A stretch of 64,000 nucleotides of DNA from Montifringilla adamsi (GCA_017590115.1 JAGGNK010015225.1:1811656-1875655), one strand, 5' to 3'; shown: positions 10,980-22,375, counted from the stretch's first letter. Notes: generated by a model from the sequence alone, not told the origin. Numbers and translations: made by a program.

Positions 10980-11170
10980 GGCTCCGTGTCATTGCTGTGG
11001 GGGTGTCAGGAGCTGACCCCATGGAGCTCCACAGGATCTTGCTTCAGCAGAACCCCCAGAACGTTTTCTACATCAGCACCTTTGATGACTTCCCCCAAAT
11101 CCTCCAAGAGCTGATAGAAGCCATTTGTTCTGATCCTCAGCTTCCAGGAACCCAAATCCCACCAGAAATG
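10980..11170 (+). CDS. COL7A1: Exon 12: VWA domain, C-terminal part
   Basis: Enters phase 1 and leaves phase 0. LRVIAVGVSGADPMELHRI and NVFYISTFDDFPQILQEL are the last strands and helices; ELIEAIC supplies the domain-closing Cys that pairs with the CGK Cys at its start. A short non-collagen stretch follows (SDPQLPGTQIPPEM). Confidence 0.92.
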
Positions 11171-11614
11171 GTGAGTTCCTACTCCTGGGAGTAAATCCTG
11201 CTTGGAGTGGGTCAGGCACAAGGAAAATCTTCCCTGAGGGAAGTTTCAGAGCAGAATCAGAGTGGATTTAGGACACCAGGTTCCATCCTGATCTCACTGT
11301 CCAGCCCTGAACAAAAAAACCTTTGAAATCCAGGGAGTGGAACTGGGAAAGTCAGGATAGAGCTGGGAATGTTTTGGTGGATAAAGCCACTGCAGAACAC
11401 TTATATATATTAAAAATTCACATTATAAATTCATAGGAATAGACTTTAAATGCCTGAGAATTCTCCAGGGTGGTCAGCTTTGCTTTTCCCTATTTTTTTG
11501 CCTAAGCCAAGGAATGTTTTAGTCTGTGTTTCCTGGTCACTCCCGTTTATTTGCCATCCTTTGGTGGATATTAATTCCCTGATAAATTATTTTTTTTTCT
11601 CTTTTCCATTGAAG

Positions 11615-11683
11615 AGCTCCAGGGGCTCAGCTGCTCACAGGGGTTATGACCCCCACACTACGAAGGGAGAGAAAGGGGAACGG
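11615..11683 (+). CDS. COL7A1: Exon 13: linker and start of triple helix
   Basis: Twenty-three codons, phase 0. SSRGSAAHRGYDPHTT leads into KGEKGER, the first Gly-X-Y triplets. From memory the human chain has two Cys in this linker; none is present here. Confidence 0.85.
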
Positions 11684-11689
11684 GTGAGT

Positions 11690-11775
11690 CACGGAATATT
11701 CTCAGCTGGAAGGGACCCACATGGATCATTGAGTCCAGCTCTTAAGGGAATGGCCCCACAGCATGATCCACTTGG
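11690..11775 (-). mobile_element. SINE/CR1 tail fragment
   Basis: cacggaatattctcagctgg and catggatcattgagtccagc are the reverse complement of the TguSINE1/CR1 tail. Confidence 0.6.
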
Positions 11776-11787
11776 ATAATTAATATA

Positions 11788-12012
11788 GTGGAATCATGGA
11801 ATGGTTTGGATTGGAAGGGACTTGAAAAATCATCCAGTTCCAACCTCGACACATTCTACTCTCCCAGGTTACTCTGTCCAGCCCTGGCCTTGGACACTTC
11901 CAGGGGTGGGACAGCCACAGCTTCTCTGAGAATTCCATTCCAGGGCCTCCCCACCCTCCCAGCCAGGAATTCCTTCCAATATCCCATCCATCCCTGCCCT
12001 CTGGCAGTAAAT
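11788..12012 (-). mobile_element. CR1 LINE fragment
   Basis: ggaatcatggaatggtttgg at its start is the diagnostic reverse-complement CR1 3' end; the body continues to ccatccctgccctctggc. Confidence 0.8.
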
Positions 12013-12235
12013 ACAACCAAATCATGCCCAAGGAAGAGTTCAAGCAAAGAATCACCCTCAGATCTTTTCTGTTGGTGTTCTGCTCCTCCTGCTCCATGCT
12101 GGCTTTGAAAATCCAGAGAAAGGGAGCTGCTCTGGGATTTGGGAATGCTCTCAAGTGTTAGGGTGCTGCCTGAAGCTATTTGAGTTTGCAGGTCTGAGGT
12201 CATCCCCCCCACGCTGTTCTTTTCCATGTTTTTAG

Positions 12236-12316
12236 GGTCTCCCTGGGAAGGACGGCATTCCTGGTTTGCCGGGCAGGCCGGGCCGGCCGGGTCCTCCAGG
12301 TCCCCCTGGAATCATG
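12236..12316 (+). CDS. COL7A1: Exon 14: Gly-X-Y helix
   Basis: Twenty-seven codons of uninterrupted Gly-X-Y (GLPGKDGIPGLPGRPGRPG and on), ending GIM, donor GTATGG. Confidence 0.9.
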
Positions 12317-12396
12317 GTATGGATTGGTTCTAACAAACTTTTCCAAAGGGCCATTCCAGAGAAAAGTGACCAGTATCCCTCTGTCCTGTTTTGCAG

Positions 12397-12423
12397 GGGC
12401 TCCCTGGCAGCCAAGGTGACGTT
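12397..12423 (+). CDS. COL7A1: Exon 15: short Gly-X-Y exon
   Basis: Nine codons, GLPGSQGDV, between acceptor ttttgcag and donor GTGAGT. The following intron is mostly a CR1 fragment. Confidence 0.85.
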
Positions 12424-12437
12424 GTGAGTATTCGGAA

Positions 12438-12565
12438 TCCTGGGTTGGTTTGGGTTGGAAGGGACCTTAAAACTCATCCCATTCCATGGGCATGACACCT
12501 CCCACTATCCCAGGGTGCTCCAAGCCCTGTCCAACCTGGCCTTGGACACTTCCAGGGATCAGCAC
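12438..12565 (-). mobile_element. CR1 LINE fragment filling intron 15
   Basis: Starts tgggttggtttgggttgg and ends ccttggacacttccaggg. It occupies most of the 199-bp intron between exons 15 and 16. Confidence 0.8.
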
Positions 12566-12622
12566 CCGTGGTCTTGGAGCTGTTTTTCTGTTTAACACTG
12601 CAGAATTTATTTTTAATTCCAG

Positions 12623-12667
12623 GGATCTCCGGGCTATCCAGGACCCGCAGGGCCGAAAGGAGACAGA
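12623..12667 (+). CDS. COL7A1: Exon 16: Gly-X-Y helix
   Basis: Fifteen codons, GSPGYPGPAGPKGDR, acceptor ttaattccag, donor GTGAGT. Confidence 0.9.
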
Positions 12668-13267
12668 GTGAGTTCCATTCCTGCATTTCACTGGGAAAAA
12701 TTCCTTTCTTTGTTGTGACCTCTCTTTTCCGCTGGGATCTTTGGCTAATGTGAATTTTTAAGTTGTGTCTACCTAATCCTACACTGCCAGATTTTGTCTT
12801 GGGGAGTTTGCCTCAGGAATTTTATGTCTTTATGGAGAAAAGTGCTCAATCGTAATCCCAGGTTCTGGGCACAATTAATTAGTTAATTAATTGCAGGAGA
12901 AGGTGGGGTCATTCTGCCTTTCTGAGTTTCCATTATTAACAAACCTGGTTTAATCCATTTAAGACACTAAAATATTTCAATATTTACTGGGGGCAGATCC
13001 CAGGAAGAGCTTCCTGCCCTTCTCCTAGTCCCCATTCCTCCTCTTTCCTTGCATCCCCCTGAGCTGTCTGTGCAGATGAAGATCAGAAATGGATGCTGCT
13101 GAAAGCCAACTTCCATTTTTTCCTTGGGATTATTTTTTTTTCCATGCCAGCAAACAAAACTCAGGTCATGACCATGTAGTTTTGGGTACCAGGTGCTTTG
13201 GGTTGATGGAATTGCCCCTAAATCACCCAATCTGCTCCTGGATCTCCCAAGGTGCCTTTATCCACAG

Positions 13268-13336
13268 GGAGATCCAGGCTATGTCCTGGGAGGAGTGGAG
13301 GTGATTCCTGGCCGGAATGGGCAGCCTGGCCCCCCT
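13268..13336 (+). CDS. COL7A1: Exon 17: helix exon with interruption
   Basis: Twenty-three codons. GDPGYVLGGVEVIPGRNG breaks the Gly-X-Y register for a few residues, then GQPGPP resumes. Imperfections of this type are usual in collagen VII. Confidence 0.88.
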
Positions 13337-13431
13337 GTGAGTACCAAACCCCAGGTGTGGGGGAGCCTTCAGCTTCCCAAGGGCTGGGAGAGATCCCAAA
13401 TCCCTCCCTCTCCTGTTTTTCCTGGTTGCAG

Positions 13432-13509
13432 GGACAGAAGGGGCAGCCGGGGGTTCCTGGGGTTCCAGGGCCACCAGGTTCTCCAGGGCCACCAGGAATC
13501 TCCATCAAG
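13432..13509 (+). CDS. COL7A1: Exon 18: Gly-X-Y helix
   Basis: Twenty-six codons, GQKGQPGVPGVPGPPG and on, ending GISIK, which leaves a two-residue irregularity before the next Gly. Confidence 0.9.
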
Positions 13510-14199
13510 GTGAGTTTGGAGCACAGTTCTGGGATGTTCCCCTGATACCTTGTGAAGGCTGAGCTAGGACAGAGGCTGGGCAGAGTTCCAGAATAAAGCA
13601 AGGATGGATTGAAAGGATCTCCTCCATGGATGCACCTGGGGCAGCACAAGAGCCCAGCCAGGGCTGCCCCAAGATGAACCCCAATGGTCCCAAAATGCAC
13701 GAGCGCTCCCGGGGTCTCTCCCTGGGATCAGCTCTGCTCCATGTGCACATTGCAGTTCAGTGTCCAATTCCAGCTCAGCCCCTGCACTCCCATCCTGCTT
13801 GTTTTTCTCTCTGCAGCCCACGGGGTTTGTGCTCCTGGGCTGAGATTTGGATCATTTGTCCTTGGTGCCCAGCTGGAGCAGGAATTGTTTTGTCTCCCTG
13901 CTCTGTGCACAGAGCTCACCATCCCATAATGTGAAGCTCAGACCCACACACTAAAGCAGCTCAGAAATGAGAAAATAGAAAAGGTAAGACCTGAGTTATC
14001 AGCACAGGAAAAGGAGACCTGACACTGAATATTGCAGGTGGAGGTGTCTGGAGACCTCTCCTAAATCTCTCCCTGTGGAAGTGGGAATTTTGTTCTCTTG
14101 GATTGTCAGACTGCAGGATTTTTTTTTCTGGGATGAAATTTGGTGATGAGCCCCAAAATGCCCATCCCATGGGAATTCCCTTTGTCTTTTCTGTTTCAG

Positions 14200-14226
14200 G
14201 GTGAGCCAGGGGATTCAGGAATCAGG
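14200..14226 (+). CDS. COL7A1: Exon 19: short Gly-X-Y exon
   Basis: Nine codons, GEPGDSGIR, acceptor ctgtttcag, donor GTGAGT. Confidence 0.88.
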
Positions 14227-14382
14227 GTGAGTACCTGAGGTCAGCTTTCACTTTGGGATGAAAAGGCTTTTTTCCAAAATTCTTTCCAAGCTGCCCAGCA
14301 AGTTCTGGCTTCCAAACTTCCCAAAATTCCATGGAGATCCATGAAAGGATCATGGAGTGAGACTTTCCTGTGCTTCGTGCAG

Positions 14383-14436
14383 GGTCCCCGTGGGAGGAGT
14401 GGCCTCAAAGGTGACAGAGGAGACACGGGAGAGCCG
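14383..14436 (+). CDS. COL7A1: Exon 20: Gly-X-Y helix (54 bp)
   Basis: Eighteen codons, GPRGRSGLKGDRGDTGEP. This is the classical 54-bp collagen exon unit. Confidence 0.92.
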
Positions 14437-15058
14437 GTGAGTGTCCCAGGAAGTCAGGGAAAAACTGGGGCAGGTCCAGAGGAGGGGAAAATGTGGATCA
14501 AGAGCAAATGGCCCAAACTGGGAGCAGATCCAAAACAGGTGAAGGGTGGATCTTCCCAGAAATCATCCCACAAGGAGGTTTGGGGTGTGGGAAGTTTGAG
14601 TTCAAAGGAAGATACGAGAAGAGTTCCATGGAGAATTACTGGGAATAAGACACCAGGATTGGTTTGGGAAATTCCTGTGTTACAAATGGCTCAATCTGAA
14701 GGGTAACATCCATGCTGTTCTTCCATCCTTCCTGGATCTGGTTTTGCCATATTGGAGAGCCATATCCCATAAATTAGCCTTTTCCAAGGGTCTGGATTCA
14801 CCATTCCAGACCAACATGGGCTCCCAGCCTCTGTCTCCCATTGTTTCCCCTTCCTGAGTAAATCCAGGGATTCATAACTTATTTGTGAGGGAAAAGGAAA
14901 TTTGGGAATGCACAGACAGCTCTGTAATTCCTCACTTTTAAAGGAACTCCTCAGATGGACAGATCAGGATAAATATTTCTCTGCAAAATTAAAAATAAAC
15001 CTTTCCAGTTTGGAGGGAAAAAAGAGAGATTTGATGATGTTCCTTCCTTCCTTTCCAG

Positions 15059-15130
15059 GGAAAACCTGGTTTGCCAGGCCCTGTGGGGCTCCTTGGGGCT
15101 CCTGGACTGCCTGGACCACAGGGAGAAAAG
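15059..15130 (+). CDS. COL7A1: Exon 21: Gly-X-Y helix
   Basis: Twenty-four codons, beginning GKPGLPGPVG and ending GPQGEK, donor GTTGGA. Confidence 0.9.
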
Positions 15131-15373
15131 GTTGGATATTTTCTGAATCCCTCAGCCCAGGGGAAAAATGTCAGGAATAGCAGGATAGACCTGTGGGAAG
15201 GCATTTTGGGATGTCCCAACATTTCTGGAATTTACTGGCTCTGCTCAGAGCCAAACATTTCCAGTGGAAATTTCTCCCCTCCTGTTTTGCTAAGAAAGAC
15301 TCTGGAGCAGAAATCTGGGAAGGATGGGTGATCTGGGATCAGCATTCCTGAGGATTCTGTGTTTTCCTTGCAG

Positions 15374-15433
15374 GGAATGGCAGGAATTGGCATTCCTGGC
15401 ACTGCTGGCACGAAGGGGGAAGAAGGAGAGCAG
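15374..15433 (+). CDS. COL7A1: Exon 22: Gly-X-Y helix
   Basis: Twenty codons, beginning GMAGIGIPGTAGTKG; GMAGIGIPG contains a one-residue shift in the Gly register. Confidence 0.9.
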
Positions 15434-15616
15434 GTGGGTTGGGAACCTTGCAGTGAGATTTACATTAAAATCCTCTCAGAGTGTTCAGTGTCCCCAAAGT
15501 CTCCTTCAATATTTAAGTTTTCCTTGGAATCCCGTGGTTCCACATGGAAAAGGGGAGAAAATGGAAGATTTGGGGTTTAAAATCAGAGCTTTCACTGTTT
15601 CCTCTGTTGTTTTCAG

Positions 15617-15652
15617 GGAATGATGGGACCTCCAGGAGCACCAGGACCAAAG
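15617..15652 (+). CDS. COL7A1: Exon 23: Gly-X-Y helix (36 bp)
   Basis: Twelve codons, GMMGPPGAPGPK. Confidence 0.9.
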
Positions 15653-16160
15653 GTGGGTGCTGAAATCCTGAACCTGAGTTCCCAGGCCTGGAATTCAGGT
15701 TCCAGGGGAGTTTTCTGCCCCTAACCAGCATCATAAGGAATCATCATCATAATTCCTGGGGGAATCATTGGATCATGGAGTGGTTTGGGTTGGAAGTGAC
15801 CTTCCAAGGTCCAAACCCTCTGGACTGAGCAGAGACATCTTCAACCACACCAGCCTGACCTGGAGCCTTCCAGGCTCAAAAGCAAAGAAAGGGAATAATT
15901 TTCCACTCCCTGGACTCTGGGATTCCTTGCTGCCAAGGAGAGGCCTGGCATGGCAGCAAGGTGGGATATTTTCAATAATAATTGGCACTTTTGTGGTCAG
16001 GGAGACTCCAGTGTCCCAGGCTGGAAGAGCTGTCCTGCAATTAATGGAAAATTGGGTTGAAGAGCTTCATCCTTCCCTCCCTCCCTCTGGATGGCAGAAG
16101 GAGCCAAAAATGTTGGATCTGTTTTCACTCTGGTGGAAATGCCCTTCTGATTTCTTCCAG

Positions 16161-16196
16161 GGAATTCCAGGACCTCCAGGGCAGAAGGGAGACCAA
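16161..16196 (+). CDS. COL7A1: Exon 24: Gly-X-Y helix (36 bp)
   Basis: Twelve codons, GIPGPPGQKGDQ, acceptor tttcttccag. Confidence 0.9.
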
Positions 16197-16445
16197 GTGA
16201 GTAGAGCAGTAAGAGAATATTTGATCAGCTCAGGTGCAATTATCCTAATTTTTCCCAGCTTGTTCCCTGTGGGATCCAGCAGGGATATCCTTGAGCTCAG
16301 TTCTCCCCTCTCCTTGGCTCTTAGGCTTCTGAGATGACTTTTGGGCACTTTTAAGGAATAAATGGTGGGAAAGGGATGAGCAAAATTTTTCCCTGCCTCA
16401 CATTTTTCATTCCATTGGCCACCATTCCTTCCTTTTGCCTTGCAG

Positions 16446-16481
16446 GGAAATCCAGGATTTCCAGGTGCTCCAGCCTTGGAG
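16446..16481 (+). CDS. COL7A1: Exon 25: helix exon ending in interruption
   Basis: Twelve codons, GNPGFPGAPALE. The last residues, and the first of the next exon, break the Gly repeat. Confidence 0.87.
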
Positions 16482-16999
16482 GTAACTTGGAGTGGTTTGG
16501 AGCCCTTCTTGTCCTTCAGCTGTGCAGCTTCAATCCCAAAATGCCAGAATTCCAAGAGCTGTGTCCCACAGAACCATGGGAAGAACACTCAGACCTTTTC
16601 CCTGACCCTCCTGCCAGATTTGTCCTCCTCTCCCTTGCTCCACTTCCTGTATTCCCAATATTCCCATTGTCCCCTCAAAGGAGCTTCACTGCTCTCCAGG
16701 AAACATAAGGATGAAAATTCCCAGCGCTGAATCCGTGTGCTCCAGGCCTGTCCCTGCCCAAGCTCCTCATCCACAGGGATGAGCCCTGCTGGACACCCAC
16801 AGCTCTCCATGTCCCCCAAAATTCCAGCTTTAAGGAGAAACCTCCATGGTGGCCACCTCTGTGTGCCATAAGATTTCTTATCCCATAACAATTCTTTTCC
16901 CATAACATTCCTTGTTTTGGAAAAGGTACCATGAAAAGGAGATTTTAAAATTAAATTAAATTTTTTTAACAGAGGATTTCTGTGATTTCTTCTCCTCAG

Positions 17000-17032
17000 A
17001 TTTCGGGACCTCCAGGAAAGAAAGGTGTCAGG
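17000..17032 (+). CDS. COL7A1: Exon 26: Gly-X-Y helix (33 bp)
   Basis: Eleven codons, ISGPPGKKGVR, acceptor tctcctcag, donor GTAAGG. It starts without Gly because it completes the interruption from exon 25. Confidence 0.85.
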
Positions 17033-18067
17033 GTAAGGCGGTTAATTAATTACTTTATTTTATTAATTTAATTTACTAGCACTACTTGAAAAGGCAACAT
17101 CTATTCCTGGAAAAGCAGAGGTTGTTCCATGTTTCCTGGATTCCATCCCCCTTTGATTGACAGGAGAGGAGAGCTTGGAAAAGTCTTGTCCTGGGGATAT
17201 TTCTCTTGCTTTTATTCAATTTTGTACCTGGTATTCCCATTCTAGCCTTAGTCCAGGGGAAAATTTGGGATTTCAGAAGGGAGACGTCACCCAAGTGCAG
17301 ATCCAGCCCAATCCCAGAAGCTACTTCCAGCTGTTCCCTGGCTGAATTTTCCATATTTTCCAGCTGCTTTAGAGAATTCCAATCACTTTCTCAGTGGCTT
17401 TGAGGTGGAACATGACCTGGACTATTTTAAATTGAATTTTTGAACTTTTTTTTTTTCACTCTTGCTCTCTCATTGCCATCCTCCCAAGAACCTTGCAGGA
17501 CTGATTCCTCATGGCTTTTCCATGGAAATTCCCTACAGTGCTTCAGACCTCCCTCATTCCATAGACACAATGAATTTTGACTTTTTTTGCTGGGATTTGA
17601 TGTTGGAATCACCTCCTTTTATTGGACCTGTTACCCAGACTGCTTAACCTTGTCTGGCAAAAATCCTTCTTTTCTTTTAGGCTGAGCTTAAGTGGTGTCC
17701 TAGGAATTTTAATGTGGCCTTGTAATGGAATATGGCCTGGAATATCAGAAATTTTTTTAATTATTTGTGATATTTCACTGACAACCTGCAAAGAAATGAC
17801 AAGTGTTCGTTTTATTCCTACTTTAAACGTGTAAAAATGTGTTTATGGTGCCACGTAGTGTGGCAACAACTGTGATGAATTTTGGATGGCAGAAGGCAGG
17901 TGCCATGGAAAAAAATCCTTAAAAATCCAGGATGGATGGGTGGATTTGGCAAAGGAATTTTTTCCAGGATGCATTAGAAGTGCAAAATGCAGCCCTGAGG
18001 AGTCACAAGAACAGGGCTTGGCTTCCTGAAGAATATTCCTGGTTTCAGGTGTGTCTTTTATTCCCAG

Positions 18068-18130
18068 GGAGATCCCGGACCAGCTGGACCGCAAGGAGAC
18101 AAAGGAATCCCAGGAGAAAAAGGGGAGAAG
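18068..18130 (+). CDS. COL7A1: Exon 27: Gly-X-Y helix
   Basis: Twenty-one codons beginning GDPGPAGPQGDKG and ending GEKGEK. Confidence 0.9.
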
Positions 18131-18423
18131 GTGATGACCTTGCACTTCCTGCAGGGATAAAAGGATTTATTTTGTTTGTGGCCACCAAGGAAACTCTGAG
18201 GGAGATGGAATTCCTCCCCAAGGAATCTAGGGGAAGACTTCCATGTGTAGAAATCCAAAGCTCCTGGAAAAGAAATCATGGAGGGACTAAATGCTGAGCT
18301 CCTTGGTTGTCCATGGGGATGGAAATATCTTGGATCTGCTCTGGCTTTTCTTGCTCTGTGGAGATTTGTCCTGAGCTTGGAAAAGCTGCCTTGGCAAGAC
18401 CCTGAATCCCTTTGTTTTTTCAG

Positions 18424-18483
18424 GGAAGTCCAGGATTTGGAATTCCTGGCCAGCCTGGGCTAAAGGGAGACATCGGTGACAGG
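18424..18483 (+). CDS. COL7A1: Exon 28: Gly-X-Y helix
   Basis: Twenty codons; GSPGFGIPGQPG contains a one-residue slip, then GLKGDIGDR. Confidence 0.9.
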
Positions 18484-19182
18484 GTGAGTGGGACACTGGG
18501 GTGGGTGTGGAATGGGAAGGGCCCGGGGGACAAACCAGGAGGTTCAGAGACAAAATCTCTGTCACTTCCATGGATTTGTTGGCCCTGAGGAGATGAACAC
18601 TGGGGAGGTGACAAGGAGCCAGGCTGGTGATGCTGTGGAGGTCTGGGGTGACGGGGTCATGAGCTCTGTCCTCAGGTCAGGTGCAAAGGTGGGATCCCCC
18701 AAAATGTGGGGAATTCCTTGTGACTGGAGGAAAACACGGATGGTCAATGCTCAGCTGGTGACTGTGGACAGAATCCAAGGAAGTCCCATTCCCAATTATT
18801 TTCCCTCCTGAAAGTTACCTTGATCTTCATCTTCCTGACTTTTGTGTCTAGGAGGGCTTTGGTGGCTCCCATATGACTCCAGTGATATCCAGGAAGTGTT
18901 GGGTTAATCCTTGCTGTTCCCTTCTCCAGGGACATCACAGTCCCGTTCATTTTAATCCAGCAAAAATTGGCAAATCCCAATATTATGGATGAGTATCTTT
19001 GAAAGAGGAGTGGGAAGCTCAAAATCTTGATGGTTTCCAAGTGGGGGACACAGGAGACACCTCTGGACAGGGTGCACTGGGCACAGTGTCCCACAGTCTC
19101 TCGTGGGACATTCCCTGTTTTCCCCTTCTCTGATTTTACCTGGAATTATCTTACCTGTGTCATTCCTTCTGTGTTTCTGCAG

Positions 19183-19218
19183 GGAAATGTGGGATTGTCT
19201 GGGAAGCCAGGTCAGAAG
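19183..19218 (+). CDS. COL7A1: Exon 29: Gly-X-Y helix (36 bp)
   Basis: Twelve codons, GNVGLSGKPGQK, acceptor tttctgcag. A CR1 fragment begins only a few bases after the donor. Confidence 0.88.
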
Positions 19219-19224
19219 GTGAGT

Positions 19225-19415
19225 CCATGGAAAGCTTTGTTCCCTGGCAGGGTGGGGAGGCCTTGGCACAGAATTCCCAGAGCAGCTGGGGCTGCCCCTG
19301 GATCCCTGGAAGTGTCCAAGGTGGACATTGGGGCTTGGGATAGTGGAAGGTGTCCCTGTCCCATGGATGGGGGTGGAACCAAGTGGTCTTAGAGGTTCCT
19401 TCCAACATCTTTGAT
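19225..19415 (+). mobile_element. CR1 LINE fragment
   Basis: Forward CR1: ggtggggaggccttggcaca through ggatagtggaaggtgtccc to gaggttccttccaacatc. Confidence 0.75.
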
Positions 19416-19802
19416 TAGGCCTTAAAAAACTGCTAATCCTCACCTGCAGGATTTTTCCCAGGAAAAGTTCAAAATCAGTCAAGAAATTTCTGGAAAAGAT
19501 CCCACCCATGGAATTTGTTCAGTGAGTGTCTCACTGTGGGCATTCCTCAAGCAGGGATCTCCCCAGACTTGGCTGGAGGAGGGTTTGGGTTTGGGAATTG
19601 TTCCATAGATCTGTGAATGGAATGTTTAGACCAGATCAGCTTCCGGGGCATGGAAAATGGGAGACAAAACGGGTCACAACATGGGATGCAGGCAAGGCAG
19701 GAGGTGTTAATGAGATGTGTTAATGAGATGGCAAAGTGGAGGCAAGGAAAGGGGTTTGGCTTGGGAGAAGGCCTGCCTGGAGAGGTGGTGTCACAGATTT
19801 CC

Positions 19803-19910
19803 CAGATTTCATGGAATATTCTTGTTTGGGAGAGACCCACAAGGATCATCCAATCCAGCTCTTAAGGAAGTGGGATCAAATCCATGACCTTGTGGGACAA
19901 ACATCAAACA
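19803..19910 (-). mobile_element. SINE/CR1 tail with tRNA part
   Basis: catggaatattcttgtttgg, aaggatcatccaatccagct and gggatcaaatccatgacctt correspond to the reversed SINE tail and its B-box region. Confidence 0.6.
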
Positions 19911-20420
19911 GAGCAGATGAGGACCCATCCATGAGAGCTCAGCTGATTTAAATGGGAATAAAAATTAAAATGTGGAATGGGAACTGATCCTGTGTCCTAG
20001 ACTGGGTCCATCTCAAGTCTCTGCTAATCTGAGCTGCTCCTGGAGATGGAGAACCTCAGCAGATTCTGTCCTGAGTGAATTCCAGGGGTGACTCTGGAGT
20101 CTGGATAGATGAGGTTAGATCTGACTGCTTTCCAGGCCGATAATCCTACAAAAATAATAATAATGCTATAATTAAGTAAATTGAAATGCCATAAACATAT
20201 ATTATTAAATAAATCAAAATAAAATAAATATTAATAGTACAAATCCTACAATCCCCAGCCCTTCCTAGCACAGGGTAAATGCTCTGAGTCCAAACTTCAT
20301 CCAGGATTGTGGAAGCAGCTCCATGACCATGGATGTGCTGCTGGAATCTGCCCCTCAATGCCTGAAGTGGGAGGGCTGTGGAATGCAGGACAGGAATGTG
20401 ACAAGTCTTGTTTCCTTTAG

Positions 20421-20483
20421 GGGGAGAGAGGTGAACCAGGATTCCCTGGAAAACCAGGAGAGGCCGGGCTGAGAGGAAAAGAT
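20421..20483 (+). CDS. COL7A1: Exon 30: Gly-X-Y helix
   Basis: Twenty-one codons beginning GERGEPGFPGKPG and ending RGKD. Confidence 0.9.
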
Positions 20484-20649
20484 GTGAGTAAAGGCAGGAT
20501 CCAGGGGGATGGAGCTGCTGATCCCTCGGGACCAACCAACAACCTCAGCTCTGCCCTGGAATGACAAACAAGGGATGACTTTTCTTCCTTGTTATTCAAC
20601 ATCAGTGCCCAGAGCAGCTGGGGCTGCCCCTGATGCTCCTCTCTTTTAG

Positions 20650-20694
20650 GGAGAAGCTGGAGTCCCTGGAGAGCCAGGAGTGAGAGGAATCAGG
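20650..20694 (+). CDS. COL7A1: Exon 31: Gly-X-Y helix (45 bp)
   Basis: Fifteen codons, GEAGVPGEPGVRGIR. The donor GTAATA lies about 10 bp from an (ATATT)n array. Confidence 0.88.
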
Positions 20695-20704
20695 GTAATA
20701 ACTC

Positions 20705-20760
20705 CTATATTATATTATATTATATTATATTATATTATATTATATTATATTATATTATAT
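20705..20760. repeat. (ATATT)n microsatellite
   Basis: About eleven ATATT pentamers starting 11 bp after exon 31. Confidence 0.95.
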
Positions 20761-21104
20761 ACAGGATTTTTGTCACTGAGACACATCTGCTTGATGTGGA
20801 TTTAGCTCGAGGTGCAGCCACACCAGCCCTGAGGGGTCACTTCTGGTTCTGAGCCTCAGGTGATCTCAGCTTGGAAAGGATCCATAAAAATCATGAAGCC
20901 CAGCCCCCTGCTCCCCACAGAACTGTCCAAATATTTCCCTTTTATGGCCAAACAAGGTGCGTCCTCATGAAAACATCAGAACAGGCTTCTAGAAATTTCT
21001 CCTGACCCCAGTGAAGAGCTTTCCTCAACTCTGAGGGCTGGGTTGATCCCTGGAGGTGCAATAGGAACCCTATTAAGAGTTCCCTCTTGGGATCAAATGA
21101 GGCA

Positions 21105-21275
21105 GCCGCTCACAAAAACAAGATGGACCCTCACAAAAAACAAGGTAGCCCCTCACAAAAAACAAGATGGCCCCTCACAAAAACAAGATGGCCCCTCACA
21201 AAATCAAGGTGGCCCCTCACAAAAACAAGATGGTCCCTCACAAAATCAAGGTGGCCCCTCACAAAAACAAGATGG
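21105..21275. repeat. ~21-bp minisatellite upstream of exon 32
   Basis: Units of gcccctcacaaaaacaagat, alternating with a caaaatcaaggtgg variant. Confidence 0.93.
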
Positions 21276-21507
21276 ATATTATATTATATTATATTATATA
21301 TTATATATTCCATTCCATTCCTGCCCTGGAGAGTGGTGGGGCTGCTCTGTTTCCCTTCCCCATCCCAAGGGTAGCCCTCACTTGGAAATATCCACTTCCA
21401 AATATTCCTTTCCTGTGGGAAAAATAACATTTTCCTTGCTATTTTCCTTTTCTGAACTGCTGCTCGGGCTCTGTTTGGGATTTTTTTCTCTTAATCTCTT
21501 CTTGCAG

Positions 21508-21579
21508 GGTCCTCCTGGACTCCCAGGACGAGCTGGAGAGCAAGGAATGAAAGGAGATCCAGGAGAACCTGGAAAGGAT
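21508..21579 (+). CDS. COL7A1: Exon 32: Gly-X-Y helix (72 bp)
   Basis: Twenty-four codons beginning GPPGLPGRAGEQG and ending GEPGKD. The introns on both sides carry the same ~20-bp minisatellite. Confidence 0.9.
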
Positions 21580-22137
21580 GTAAGGAATCCCTGAAGGAGC
21601 AGCTGGGAGAGGGTGGATTTTGGGAGAGCTTTTATTTATTCCTAGCATCATAAATAAATAATATTTATTTCTTTGGACTGGGGTTGGATAGATCCAGCAG
21701 AGACGGATTCACTCCATCCTTTTTTCATCCCTGTGGTAAAAAAAAAATCAGGGAAAATATTACCAAGTTTCTCATGACTTTACCTAAATCCTTTTTGGGA
21801 GATTCCCAAAAATATCAAAGCAGCTCCTCCCCCTCTCCCATGCTTTTCCCTGTGGCCATTTCAACAAGAATTGGGAGTTTAAATCTGTAATTTAATTATT
21901 TAATTTACTTTATTATTCAATTTACTTTAATCAATTTATTCTATCAAATTATTTAACTTATAATATTTAATTCTTTTATTTATTTTAATTTTTAAAATAA
22001 TTTTATTGATTTTGAATTTTATTTATTCCTGCTGTTTCCCTAAACAGGAAAACTCCCAGGAACATGAGCCCTTCCAAATTTAACCTAAAAACAGGAATTG
22101 GGGAGACACAAGAAGGGGTTAGTCAGTTCCTCTGGTT

Positions 22138-22375
22138 CACAAAAAACAAGGTGGCTCCTCACAAAAACAAGATGGGCCCTCACAAAAACAAGATGGGCCC
22201 TCAGAAAAACAAGGTGGGCCCTCACAAAAGAACATGGGCTCTCTCAAAATCAAGATGGCCCCTCACAAAATCAAGATGGGCCCTCACAAAATCAAGATGG
22301 GCCTTTACAAAAACAAGGGGACCCGTCACAAAAGAAGATGGCCACTCACAAAAACAAGATGGCTTCTCTCAAAAA
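22138..22375. repeat. Same ~21-bp minisatellite downstream of exon 32
   Basis: About ten copies of the unit seen at 21,105, now mostly gggccctcacaaaaacaaga. Confidence 0.93.

Noticed and set aside
16010..16060. GDSSVPGW after tggtcag as a helix exon
   Set aside because: Gly pattern is lost at once and no donor is near.
21105..22375. CRISPR-like array (short regular repeats)
   Set aside because: Units are contiguous without unique spacers, in a vertebrate intron; it is a minisatellite.
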